A DNA stretch of 64,000 nucleotides from Lamellibrachia columna (lineage: Eukaryota; Annelida; Polychaeta; Sabellida; Siboglinidae): positions 3,807,541 to 3,871,540 of the forward strand of contig OY759263.1 in assembly GCA_963662155.1 (NCBI GenBank), in the 5' to 3' direction. Below, piece by piece: positions 1 through 12,115 of the stretch. The notes below the pieces were generated by a model. It saw nothing but the letters and a program-made list of their open reading frames with translations, was not told where the DNA came from and did not search any database. A program made the translations under genes and the position numbers. Numbering within the stretch: the stretch's first letter is position 1; every line of letters starts with the position of its first letter.

Positions 1-170
1 GATTCTACCTACTGCCATTACGAAACTTGTACAATTTTGTTCACCCCACATTGCTTATGTCTTTTGGAAAAAGACATAAAAAGCTGTTGGTCCCTTCTAC
101 CCGGTGTTTATGAAGGGAAAGTAAAAGTTTCCACACGGGGTAAATGTGTATCCTGCTGTGGACTACCTTC
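1..170 (+). mobile_element. SINE copy, 5' head cut by window edge
   Basis: The first ~165 bases match the body and tail of the SINE on the minus strand at 41755-42005. Shared stretches include cgaaacttgt, ttcaccccac, ggtcccttctac, gaagtaaaag and taaatgtgta...tgtggact. The tRNA-like head would lie left of the window. Confidence 0.6.
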
Positions 171-249
171 TTGCAACCACGAGTCATGACAGAAGCGTCC
201 ATGACACCATTCAGTCAGTGCTGCCAACTATCTCATATGAGGACCTGAC

Positions 250-351
250 TGACCGAGTGAGTCAACCTTCACCTACCCCTGACTGGTCTGGAGCAGCAAC
301 TGACCGAGTGAGTCAACCTGCACCTACCCCTGACTGGTCTGGGGCAGCAAC
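250..351 (+). repeat. 51-bp tandem duplication covering an exon end and its splice donor
   Basis: Two copies of a 51-bp unit (250-300 and 301-351) differ at only two positions. On the minus strand the unit contains the end of exon 14 of the C2-like gene and its GT donor, so a second donor copy lies 51 bp further into the intron. Using the distal donor would put an in-frame TAG into the message. Confidence 0.85.
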
Positions 352-3300
352 TGCATGTCTAGCAGGGAGCCTGGAATGGGGGGCTCCCCGTCCCGGTACT
401 GCTCGCCCCCTGTGTCCACCCTGTCGGGGTATGCCAACATTCCCGAGGAGAACTGTAGCTCTACCTCGTACTCCTTCTGGCCTGCCAGGTACCTGCAACA
501 TCAACAACAAGGGTCATCAAAGATTTACTATCCAGTGGGCAGAATTGGCTGGCTCATTATATTATCATTGTGGCTACACTGACTGATTATGAGTAAAAGA
601 ATTATGACATGACAGTTTTAATGTTGGATCCGTTTCAGATTCTGATGCTTATCCGACTCACAGTGTAAAATAGTTAATCAATGCGTGACCGAGTTGCTTA
701 AATACGTTTATAAAGCAATGTTTGCAATCAGTCGTATGCAATAAAGTATGTTACATTGCTATGAAATTTTAGCCAAATATTTGTGCACAGATTGAAACAT
801 CGCAACTTTGTTGTACAATTTTATCACTGCATAATTAATTGACAATAAACAGTTACCGTGGTAACTTGACTATGTCGATGTAGAGGTTGCACATCCAGTG
901 ATCAATGTCATCAGCCATTAAAGCTTCAATCTTCTCATGTTTGTCCAACTGTGGGTCCATCTCACCCCGCAGAAATGGAATTTTGTACCTAGAGGGACAC
1001 AGTGTCATAAATGCAGCCTTATCCCCACTGAATATTACATATGTGCATGCATGCACCCAAGCACGCATCCACCCAATGAAAAATACTTGTACTGTCCACA
1101 TACAAAAACAAATTATTGCAAGATAAAAACATAAACAATGCTAATCAATCACAGATTTGTAGATGTTTTAAAAGTATCTGTATGTATTAATCTACATGTG
1201 TAATCATGCATGCACGGATGCATGAACACACGCAGGTTTTCATAGATCATATTTCAAGCAACACCTGGTCACATATAATGTTACAGTACATACTGATGTG
1301 ACAATGTACAAGAATGTTACAGTACATACTGATGTGACAATGTACAAGAATGTTACAGTACATACTGATGTGACAATGTACAAGAATGTTACAGTACATA
1401 CTGATGTGACAATGTACAAGAATGTCACAGCACATACTGATGTGACAATGTACAAGAATGTTACAATACATACTGATGTGACAATGTACAAGAATGAACT
1501 ACAACATCACTTACTTCCCCTCTATGACGTCAAACTTGCCATCAGCAATGGGAAATGCACCCCATGCTACCACCCTGTCTGAAGGTACCACGGCTCCTCT
1601 CAGCAGGAACAACTCAAAGATGAGGACCATACCAGGGCGAATACCCACTTTGGGGGGTAATACGGTGAAGACACTCTGGTCCAGCTGCAGAAGTAACACA
1701 AACATGCACAACTTGTTTGTTAAAATAACTACCTGATCATCATTACCTCACACTAACCTTGGCAGTTTTTACTGCACACTAACCTTGGCAGTTTTTACTG
1801 CACACTAACCTTGGCAGGTTTTACTTTCCATACTTAATGTCACTAGAATTTGTCAATTAAGTTTTGGTCAGTTAACTTGTCTTTTGCAAGTTAAGTTAAT
1901 TTATAAAGTTAACTAGCTAAGTTAATGATTAAGTTTTGCTGAGTTATGAATGTTCGCTGTAACATGAATAAAACAAATATTTTTCACATTTCTTCTATTT
2001 TATATCATTCTTTTAGTTTATGTACAGCGCACAGTCAAAACCCTTAAAACTAAGTACAGAGCCCTACTTCGTGCTACAATTCATGTAAATCTGAGTCATC
2101 ACTGAGTGTTAATTAAGTGACTCAACTGTATTATATAAAGCTGGTATAGGATGAGTAATCCACAAGATTTACTAATTCAGATAATCTTGGATTGTTTTCA
2201 GTTACGTTAAGTTAAACTTGTTGTTAACTAGTTAAGCTAAGACTTATTAATGTTAACTCATCTTATGCAAGTTATTAAGTTAATTGCCCCATGCCTGATG
2301 AGAGACATTGTTACAGACCTTTATTTCCGTGTTGTAGTAGAGTCCATCATGGTGGATGGGTAGGGTGGCGCCCCCCCACTGCTGACCTTTGAGGCGTGAC
2401 CAGCGCATCACGTGACCTCCCAGGCGATCGTGCAGCGAAGTGATCAGTACATAGCGTCCAGCTACAAGTAAAGAAAGTACTAAACTGATGATCTGATTGT
2501 TTAAAAGTATCTGTTTAACTGTTGATAGTATCAGTCTCAAAAGTGGCTTTGTGCGATTCATTACAAAAGCATAAAAAACATAATACATCTTTTACAAGTT
2601 AATGATATCTTATTTCAGCATTAATATAGTAGTTTTTAATTCGATTAAATGAGAAACTGACCTCATAGTCATTCTGATTCGATAATTGTAGATTATATAT
2701 TTAGTGTCCAATTCCATAGTCTATTCTTTGACAAAATGGATCTACTGTTTTGATACTGTTTCATCTTTTAAGAAATGATGACATGAAAAATAACAATGTC
2801 ATAATGATAAGACTATCAGTTTGTTTTATGTAACTTTTTGTCAATACGCCTTTAAGTAGTTGGTGGATTATGAATTTGCTCCACATTAATACATATTTTA
2901 CTGTAAACTACCCAACAACAGCTATGCCAAAGCCATTGTGATATAAGTAGCTGCTGTGTTGCATTTAACAATGGTAATAATTTCAGGTGATGCCAGGAAT
3001 AATAAAACAATAAAATAGTGGAAAATTATTAATAAAATTAAAACTTGATGCCCACCTGGCGTCTTGTCTTTCACTCCCCGCATACACTTGAGTTTCACCT
3101 CAATGGGCTGAGGTGTCTTATTCCAATCGACCTTCCACCTCCGACCTTTGCTCCCACCGTACTCGCCCTCTGCCTCGATGAGATCGCCAAAGGTCGTCTG
3201 TGACAAAGGGAGATAAAATGACAATGGTGCAATCTCGATGTCCCGGTAGTACAACAAAAATATATACCATCTTTACAGAGCGCAATATAAAAAAAGCACA

Positions 3301-6300
3301 AATTAATGATAAAATTGTAAGTAATGTATAACATAAAAGTCTAAGAATAAAATCAAATATAAGCTCAAGAAATATATATATGTGTAGTGTAAATAAACTG
3401 ATGTTGTGTAACAAAAGTGGATATTCAAATTAGAATAAAGCAACATCAAATACTGATGCCATAACTTGTAGTTAGAACATTTACTAGCATCTCTGATTTC
3501 ATCCCAGAATTGTGTATTTTTTTTAATATTAAGATATGAAAATCCTGATAACAACACATTTTGTATGGATATTATTTTTAACCAACCAAAATATTATAAA
3601 TACTAATAAAATGAATGTTGCAATGTCCTACAAAACAATCGTTCAGTTCATTTTCTGAAATATGTTGTTCGTTCCCTTTAACTAGGAGAAATTAACGAAG
3701 AAATGAGATTTTCAACTCACTTTCACTTCGCCCTTGCGTCTCTCAAGGACAGAGATGAGTTGGTTCTCAGAGCGACGGAATGACTTGTGAAGTCTGTCCA
3801 TCACGAGACGTTCCTTGTGCTGTGTCACCATCTAAACACAACACCACAACATGTATAGGCCACCTGTAGTGCGTGAGTGTGTATGTGGTGTGTGTGTGCA
3901 TGCATGTGTGTGTGCATGCGTGTATATGTAATAAGATGGCTGCATGTTGGTTTAGGGTGACAAGCATGAATCATGTGCACTACAGTGTTTGTATTTTTCT
4001 TTTTCATTTTGATAGAATATAAATTCTCTCAACAGATGAGTGTATGTGTACACCAAACAAACATCTATCCTAATATCTACAGTACATGAATGTGGAAATG
4101 AACCTGTGCATGTACTCCTAACTGACACATTGTGTGCGTGAGGAAATGACACAGACCTCCTTCCTGTTGATGGCCTTCCTCTTCTCCTTCAGTTCGGTGG
4201 CGACTCGTTTCTTTGCGACTTCCTCCCGCACAAGGATCTCCTGGTGACGGTTGCGTTGTCTCTGAGCCTCCTGCATCTCATACATGACATGTTCGTCCCG
4301 CAGTCGCAGCTCTTCTGCCTGTGGAGACACAAACGTGACATTTATAATCTATGTAAAAAACGGTTGAAATAGAATAACAGTGTTGTCAAATATACATTAT
4401 TGAAACATACATACTCTTTTAGGTGTGTCATTGTTGTTACCAATATCAGCCAGTGGTTCCTTGCCTTCTTCTGTACTTAGCCTTGTCTGACTGAACGTAG
4501 GATATAAATGATGTTTATATGTTTGGATCTACAATAGTATCTTTACATGGAAAACCAAAATATTATGCATAATCTCAATCTAACAACAAGTCATGGAAAT
4601 GCAGAGTGATTTAGTGAATGTTGGAGGCAAGCAGTTGACATTTCATTTGGTATTAGGTATTCCTTGAGTGACCACTGGAGGCACCTTATCTGCCATTTCT
4701 ATGGAAAACTTGAATTACAAATGTGTACATCCTTCAAGAATATGGGTCCTGACAACTGCTTTGGTGTGTCACTGTTAGCTTTACTGTCAGTATTTGTGTC
4801 ACCCACCTGCACCTCCTCCAAGGAGATGTCACCAATGAGAAGGACGTCATCCTTCACGCCAGTCTCAAACTTCTCCACGTAGTTGTCAATATCCGTCTGT
4901 TCCATCTCCATCTTGAGATCACTGATCTTCTTGAAGCTGGTTACCTGGTCCGGGTGGGCAAATAGGGACGGGGTGATGTCAGGGTCCTCCGGAGGGGGCA
5001 CACCTTCGTCCAAGGTTGCCAACAGCTTGTAGAGGTCAGGCAAGTAACCATCTCTGTTCGGTGGCTCTGTACAAGGAGTTTGTTTTATTAGTAAAGCTGC
5101 ATACTCAGTTCATTTGTTTGCTTGTCTCATTTCAGACTTATTTAATACAATATTGAACGTATCGAGTATCGACTACAACATACTAGCTCGTATGTACAAA
5201 TTTGTTATTTTATTTTGATGAAATAATTGGACAAACTATGAAATTAGTCTAGGTCCAACCCTCGCAAAAAGGACAAAAGTGTCTATGAGTCGCCCGTCTC
5301 GATATACTATAAAATCGGGTTATTCTAATTTTCAGGGGTAACAATGAAAGTCAATAATTTTTTATTTTAACAAAGGTACAAGCTGTTTTATTAAACTGAC
5401 TTATTACTTAAACTGTTCAAACAGTATAGACTTGAACACCAACAAACCTGATTAATCTAAATAAACTAAGAAAGCAACTTCAAGGTTTACTATATTAATT
5501 ATTGCAGTTAATTAATTTCAGTGTTACTTATTTAGTTTGATTGACCTACAAAAGAGTATTACTATCACAATTACAACACAAACACTTTCTATACTTACAG
5601 TTTTACTATTACTGCACTGTAAATTTTTATTATCAAGAATGTTTGTTAAGATTTTACTAATATTAGATGTGCTAGTACTTGTCCATAAAGCATTTCCACA
5701 GCAGTAATGTTCCGCATGAGTGCGAGAGATTCTGCCAGTGTTGGTAATAATGTGGATAACACTCACCATAACCAACATCATCTTCATCATCCTCAAAATC
5801 AATCCCATAATCCTTTGGGTCCAGACTGTCGAAAGGCCGAGTTTCAACATCTGCCTTCTGTTGCGGATAATTGTGTAAGAATTAACAAATGCCATCAAGT
5901 AGGTAGACTATGTTAACATAACTATAATTGACTTCTTTAAAATGAACTGTCATTACTGTGAAGATATTAAAAAAAATAAGATATTCCTTAATGAGAAAGA
6001 AACTTCATTGACCATACCTGCTATTATAATACTATCAATACTGACTGACAAAAATCATAAAACTGATGTGGTATTATATGTTCAATACCATTATATGTTC
6101 AATATCATTATATGTTCAATTGCAAAGAAATAACATTTCACAATTGTGTTCTTGGTCATTCACGAGATGTTTCTTTCTTTCATCCATCAACATTTGTAAT
6201 ACACATCAATATAATACTATAATCATTAGACTTGACATTTACACGATCCATGAAAGACGACCAGACACGTTGACATTAGACTTTACATTTACACGATCCA

Positions 6301-8462
6301 TGACAGATGACCAGACACGTTGACATTAGACTTTACATTTACACGATCCATGACAGATGACCAGACATGCTGACATCAGATTTAACATTTACACAATCCA
6401 TGACAGATGACCAGACACGCTGACATTCCTAACCTTGCCAAAAGAATCACTGTTGAACAAGACATGTGGAGCTTCTAGTAGACAAGCATGGGGGCTGTTG
6501 TTGAATATGAAACCTAACAGCATTGTAAAGATACCTCTTGAGTGTTGTCCACTGGCTGAGTGTCTGTTGGTGTTGGAAGCTCTGTCTCTTCCTCAACAGG
6601 TGCTGCCTCTGGGGGGGAGACAAGAATGAGTCAATCTCGTCTTTAGCGACTGTTAAAGATCCACTTTTGGTTGGTATACGATGAATAACCATGTTTTAAC
6701 TAATTTATTTTAATTGATTTAACTCAATTGTAAATGTGTCACATCATATATATATATATATAAATAAATATATTTATATATATACATCTTGTTTTATGTA
6801 ATGTATCATTTTAACTAATTTATTATCCAGTGTTTGAATTTAGCGGGAGTCTGCAGGCCTCTAGATTCACTGCCAGACCCCCAACAGTTCTATATCTTAG
6901 GTTCTGGTTGGCCCCTAACATTTGGCAAAAACCTACGATATTGGTACATCTTGACGGCACAGCATATGTGATTTTATGAATCCAACTAAGAGGTCTTAAT
7001 TTTTTATGGGAGTCAAAAGTCTGCAGTACTTCGTAAGGTAAACAAACCATTTGTGAGCCGTTTTGAAACTTACACGAAAGCTGAGAAGGCTTAAACTTGA
7101 TTGGTCAAAATTAATTTGGTCATCCAATGCCGGTTGACAATAGGAAAGAATCATGTTTTTGATGCAAAGCACATTTTAATTAGCTGACTGACGACTGAAA
7201 AAGTGGTTGTCTGATTATATCATGAAATGTGATGTGCCAGGCAGGTAGGAGACATGCTGCCGAGGTAATAACAGTACGGATGGTTGTGTAGCATTGTTCG
7301 AACATGCTACAAATAGGATGAATGTACCAAACCAAGACCCAGGCCAGTGCAAAAAGGTTGTGTTATGACGATCAAACTATACTGATTGTGATCGCCAATT
7401 ATACTGATTGGGATCAACATTTAGAATTCATAGTTTCAAACATCTACTCAGTCCTTGTCAGAGTCAAGCACTCTTTGTGATCTACACCACTCTTCCTACT
7501 CATTTATTCTTTAATGATTGTAACTTATGATAATGTGACTGATTGATGAACGAAATAAATAACTGCTTCTGTGAAGTTCTGACAATGACTTGTTATCACT
7601 CAAAGCCACAATTGTATGGTTTTCCCAGTCTGAACTTCACAGCTATTTTCAGTTGGAAATTGAAAATTCCATTCTCATGCCTGACTGTTCATGTCCATGA
7701 TATTGGCAATAGCTTTTAATTTTATTACTTATTCGATCAATGATATCATTTAAAATGGCCATACTCTTGAGCACATATATGCCAGGTGGGGACACACATT
7801 TAAAATGGAGGCGGCAAAACAGAAATGTACAAGTCAATAAAATTAATATTATGGCTTTTTTCATGCAAACAGCTTTGGGTCCCCTGTTTTGGCGATGGAC
7901 CCCCAGATTCTGAAAAGTGGGGGTCCAGCTGTCCCCCACTAATTTTAGGTTAATTTCTATCCCTGTTATTGTTTAATTAACTAAATAATTTTAGCAACTA
8001 CATATCTTAAATGCCTCTGAATGGACTGTCTAAATTTATGGTGCTATGTAAATGTACTTATTATTATTACACAATCAAGATGCAATCAACATATTTACTT
8101 GAACCCTGTTAGTCTTCACCACTCACCAGATGCTGTTGTGTTGGCTGGTGTGGAGTCAGGAGCAGACTGTGGAGGTTCAGTCTCCTCGGATGGGGCATGC
8201 TCTGGCTGGTCCTTGGTGTCAACATAAGTGGCACCTTCTGTCACTTGCTGGTCCAGCTGTGGAGACAAGACCTCCCCTGGGGCCGTTGCTTCCACATCTC
8301 CCGTCAACACTTTCGACTCTACACCAAGGAGCAGCAGTGTGGCATTGTGAATAGTTGGTCCTAAACACTTGGCTTGGGGAAAATATTATGAAAAACAGAA
8401 GTATCATATAAAGTATGTTATATTACAATGTAGTTCTGTTTTTCGTGCTGCTTCCCTCAAAT

Positions 8463-8542
<80 letters not shown>

Positions 8543-9619
8543 CATACATATACATGTAAGAAATCTGGTCAGATAGAAATCAAGTAGACAAATTGGTAAA
8601 TTGCAGCAACATACGCAAGAAACAAAAAAACAACTGAAAGAAAACTGCAAACAAAACAAAGAAGCATTGGAATAATGACACCATTAAGGCACATCAGTAC
8701 AGTGGAGTCAGAAACAAAACAAAGAAGCATTGGAATAATGAAACCATTAAGGCACATCAGTACACATCAGTACACATCAGTACAGTGGAGTCAGAAACAG
8801 AAATAAGAAAACAGACTTTGTAAGTAACAATAACGTCAAACGAAATTAAACTGCAATAGCAAATAGAATAAACTGGAAATGGGTTGGATATTTAGCAGGA
8901 ATCAATGATGCCACAGACAAACTACAGACTGGCAAACTATACACAAGGTTAACAAGTAAAGCAGCATGCACTACACATAAAATGATCAATCTAATAAAGA
9001 TGTACTATGGCATGAGAAAATGGGATCGAAAATGAGAGAAAGCATGTTATGGGAGGAGCCTTGGATCGGCTCTAGCATGACCTTAGATCGGCTCTAACAT
9101 GACCTTGGGTCAAATGTGAGTAAGAGAACTTTGGGTAAAAGAACTGAGCATCCACCTCTACGACGACGAGATTTCTTCCTCTTCACTCTCACTGGCTTCA
9201 CTGAAGACGGGAAGAAGACAAAGAGGAACATACATATATATCATATATGCCAAACGCCTTCAGTAAACAAGCAAAACAACAGTTTGAATGAAAACAGAAA
9301 ATACCAACGGCTAATAGCAGCAGTCTTCATGAGCTCCCACTCTTGAAATGCAGTTTGCATCATGCATAAACAGTTTTGATTGGAAAGTAAAACCAAGTAC
9401 CCCATTCAGTTGGCACTTACCAGTTTGCTCTGATGTTGACTTGGGTCAGACTCTTGAAATGCTATTTGTATCTTACATAAACAGTTTTGATTGGCAAGTA
9501 AAGCCAAGTACCCCGTTCAGTTGGCACTTACCAGTTTGCTCTGATGTTGACTCGGGTTCGGGTGTTTTCTGCATTTCAGGGCCAGACACCCCTGATGCAC
9601 TCGGCTCCTCATCAGCCAT
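328..9619 (-). CDS. Multi-exon gene for a coiled-coil / C2-like domain protein, 3' end beyond window
   Basis: Fourteen exons join in phase with GT-AG borders: 9619-9532, 9200-9156, 8318-8127, 6608-6535, 5857-5767, 5066-4807, 4486-4415, 4318-4157, 3831-3721, 3197-3056, 2461-2319, 1684-1515, 988-857, 492-328. The start is MADEEPSASG at 9619. In order the product shows an acidic start, a basic patch (VKPVRVKRKKSRRRR), a Pro/Glu/Thr-rich linker, an acidic DFEDDEDD stretch, a conserved-looking block (PDLYKLLATLDEG), a charged coiled coil (AEELRLRDEHVMYEMQEAQR onward), then a probable C2-like beta region with GRYVLITSLHDRLGG, RWSRLKGQQWGGATLP, RPGMVLIFELFLLRG, PFLRGEMDP and YEVELQFSSGMLAYPDR. I do not recognise the family with certainty; a large cilium- or membrane-associated protein is a guess. 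The last visible donor (phase 2, at 327) leads off the left edge. Exon 7 is the least certain, because it needs the second of two nearby acceptors. Introns (up to ~1.5 kb) hold only repeats. Confidence 0.85.
1279..1496. repeat. 36-bp minisatellite, ~6 copies
   Basis: The unit begins gttacagtacatactgatgt and repeats every 36 bp with few changes, in an intron of the C2-like gene. The period is a multiple of three, so open frames of 74-94 aa appear on both strands; they are not genes. Confidence 0.9.
1749..1828. repeat. 26-bp tandem repeat, 3 copies
   Basis: The unit cacactaaccttggcagttt plus tttactg repeats about three times inside an intron of the left-hand gene. Confidence 0.85.
6228..6427. 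repeat. 50-bp tandem repeat, 4 copies
   Basis: Four copies of a 50-bp unit containing acatttacacgatccatga and gaccagacacg. It lies in the intron between exons 4 and 5 of the left-hand gene. Confidence 0.9.
8466..8533. repeat. (TG)n microsatellite
   Basis: About 34 TG dinucleotides in a row, followed by a short (TA)n and CATA stretch. Confidence 0.97.
8649..8795. repeat. 63-bp duplication with a 10-bp repeat
   Basis: A ~63-bp block starting aaacaaaacaaagaagcatt occurs twice, and the decamer acatcagtac is repeated three times at its end. It lies between exons 2 and 3 of the left-hand gene. Confidence 0.8.
9341..9562. repeat. 111-bp tandem duplication covering the end of exon 1 and its donor
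   Basis: Copies at 9341-9451 and 9452-9562 are ~93% alike by eye. On the minus strand the unit holds the last ~30 coding bases of exon 1 and the donor ACTG|GTAAGTGCC. The extra donor copy lies 111 bp into intron 1. The upstream edge of the duplicate carries atttcaag, a possible acceptor, so a short duplicated exon is conceivable. Confidence 0.85.
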
Positions 9620-9721
9620 TGGCTAGTGTTCAGACTGGCCTGAAGAGGCTGAGCAAAATGTGTCCTTATAAGTAACAATTAAAGGCCTATAAACAAATAG
9701 TACACAGCATAACATATAAGT

Positions 9722-9726
<5 letters not shown>

Positions 9727-9795
<69 letters not shown>
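9727..9795. repeat. (AT)n microsatellite
   Basis: About 34 AT dinucleotides, 110 bp upstream of the start codon of the minus-strand gene; self-complementary and able to extrude a hairpin. Confidence 0.97.
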
Positions 9796-9797
<2 letters not shown>

Positions 9798-9799
9798 AG

Positions 9800-11060
9800 G
9801 TACAATGGCTAGATTAGAGTTACGTTATGTATTTATGTCTGGTGATTGTAAATTCGAGCAATAATCTAATCTTCATGTTTTGCAGTGAACCCATTTGACA
9901 AGAATCCATTTGACAAGAAAAAAATAAACCATTAACAATAAAAACAGATCGTCCGATAAAACTGGCACCGCGCCAAACAAATAGTAAAGCACGGACCACG
10001 TCATTGCATTTGCCACAACAATAACACAAACACGAAACAGTCACTAACAGGTGCCATTGCAATATTATTAAAATCTACACATCCCTGGGGCTTAGGATTT
10101 GCACATGACGAAGAACGGTCATTAAATTTGTTTGCTTGGTGTCGCCTTTCGACTCCCGCCAACGCGTGCCGTAGCGGCGTAGACTTAGACTTAGTAGCAA
10201 AGCCAAGCCCAAAACAAAAGTAGGGCGTTGCAAATTGCATCCGCTAAGGCTAAGCCTAAGATTTAGAAATAGTGCAGCCTTTCCCGCCTGACAAACTCTA
10301 TTGTCATAACAATATGTTGTGTCATAACAATATGTTGAGATGTTCACTGAACATTCGAAATGTGAGATATCATTGTGTGAAAACCCGTAATGAACTTACT
10401 GCGTCACGAAAAACTACGGACCGATCAATTTACGGCCAGCATTTGCAAACGTCGCCGGGGCAACATGAAAACAACGTGTGGCGCGTCCTCTAGCGGCGTT
10501 TAATGCAACTGCAGGGCCGCTTCTCTACAGTTCTCCAAACTCCAGACCAGTGGCGTTCGGCGTCACTAATTATTTCACAACTGCCACAACTGACCACATT
10601 TAATTTTCCCATGATAGCGTTTCTTTGGATTCCTGCTAAATGTGTCCTACTTTTTTCACAGCATGTATATCCTCTTCTGCCACATGCATGGTTTGTGAAC
10701 CTCGTGAAAATGACACCCCATTAAAAAACCGCAACCAAAGCTGATACCTCAATTTCGGCCCAGCCCAGTGATTGATTTTGAAATGTTGGTACGTCCTGCA
10801 GAATAATCAGTGTAGTGATACGCGAGCGGGTAGCGTCTGTCTGTTGCCATCAAATGAAAGATCTAATGTAGTAGTGCAGAAAACAGCAACTGTTCTAACG
10901 CATCCGATGTGAAAGTGCTCGAAAACAATTCACTCATAACGCGCAATCATCACTTTTCTAGGGACTCTATGTTGGTTGGACAACGTCACTGACTGTTGTT
11001 TACGACTTGTTACGTCTTTGCAACAGGCAACTGAGTAACGTAGCATAGTTAAAAAACAAA
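9800..11060. other. Upstream region of the minus-strand gene, no supported feature
   Basis: This stretch probably holds the promoter and 5' UTR of the gene starting at 9619. It is richer in CpG around 10130-10520 (for example gccaacgcgtgccgtagcggcg) than the introns. I see no convincing exon, TATA box or repeat. Confidence 0.4.
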
Positions 11061-11610
11061 TTATTGAGATGACTGACTCTAAGCGTTTCGGCTGTCATCG
11101 GCAGCCTTCATCGGGAATTCTGGGAAGAGAAGTTCTTCTGCTCGCCAGTTGACTTGGCAAGCAAGCCATCCCGGCTCTCGTCTCGATTCACGATTGTAGT
11201 CGTTTTTCTTATCCACATGGCCTCTTTAATCCATCTGAAATTGCGCTTCTGTTGCCCTCCCTGTCTACCTCCTTTGCTCCCTCTCAGTCTATGATGCAAT
11301 TAATTGTTTCTGTCAACGTAGTCGGTGGACTTATGCGTTATGGTCGCTGACTTTCTATATTTTGCTCCCTGGTAAATCAGCTAGGCGGGATGTTCGCAGC
11401 ATCCTCCTTGTGTTCTTCAAGTCTTGTTCTAAATATTCCCCCTGTTTCGCGAATGTACGAGTGCACAGCTCTTTAAAATCCGCTGTACAGGTTCTGTACC
11501 CATATCTTTCTAGTTCCTTGGTGATGTGCTTCACCTTTATTTCACTGTCCTCTAGTTCTGATACGATGTTGTTGCATCTACTCAATAACGTAACGCATGG
11601 TTGAGAGTAA
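11045..11610 (-). mobile_element. Degenerate Penelope-like (GIY-YIG) retroelement relic
   Basis: The minus strand encodes SRCNNIVSELEDSEIKVKHI, which resembles the conserved stretch after the RT of Penelope-like elements (cysteine or arginine pair, then D.E..I..I...L...GY). Further on comes KEAMWIRKTTTIVNRDES, which resembles the region after their GIY-YIG nuclease. The last part, a PDEG-like motif followed by AETL-type text near 11045-11110, also fits. Several stops interrupt it and I cannot see a clear GIY-YIG core, so it is a dead, internally deleted copy. Confidence 0.45.
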
Positions 11611-12115
11611 GTAGTCTGCGGTTTTAAGAAAATCGTTATTCATATATATTTACAAACTTAATGAAAATTTTCACGAATGTTACTGTGTTTCTAAAAAAAA
11701 TTTCAATACAGACACTACCCATAATTGTGTGCAATTGAAACTGAGATATAGAGGCAACATATGGGAGACCGGGGCTAGTTGTATATACAGAGGCACGTTG
11801 TTACAGAGTCGTTTTACAAAAACATAGCGCACATATGGATATACCATCGACAGTCGTTGGTTGGAAGTCCACCAGTGGACACACTGTCAAAAAATCGGGA
11901 GTTAAGAAGACGAAATTAACTTAATAAATTAAATTAATAAACTTTTTGTTGGTATGCCCACGTACTATCATCTTACGCAGCCACGTTTTATGTTTCGTGA
12001 ATGAAACTTGAAACATGTCTACTGTATAGTATAAGGGGTTATGCCAAGTAGAAGTTTAGCTGAAATTCAGGATATGCTTTCGCCACGTGCGTTCAACTGC
12101 AAATATTGTGTTTGT
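11611..12115. other. No feature seen
   Basis: AT-rich unique sequence between the Penelope-like relic and the 15-bp minisatellite; no exon or repeat is supported. Confidence 0.4.

Noticed and set aside
146..586. 146-aa and 75-aa plus-strand ORFs
   Set aside because: The minus-strand exon 14 (492-328) joins in phase with exon 13 and explains the coding-like composition.
4157..4330. Separate small gene for the MSPQAEELRLRDEH ORF
   Set aside because: The first residues are intron; the segment is exon 8 of the larger spliced gene.
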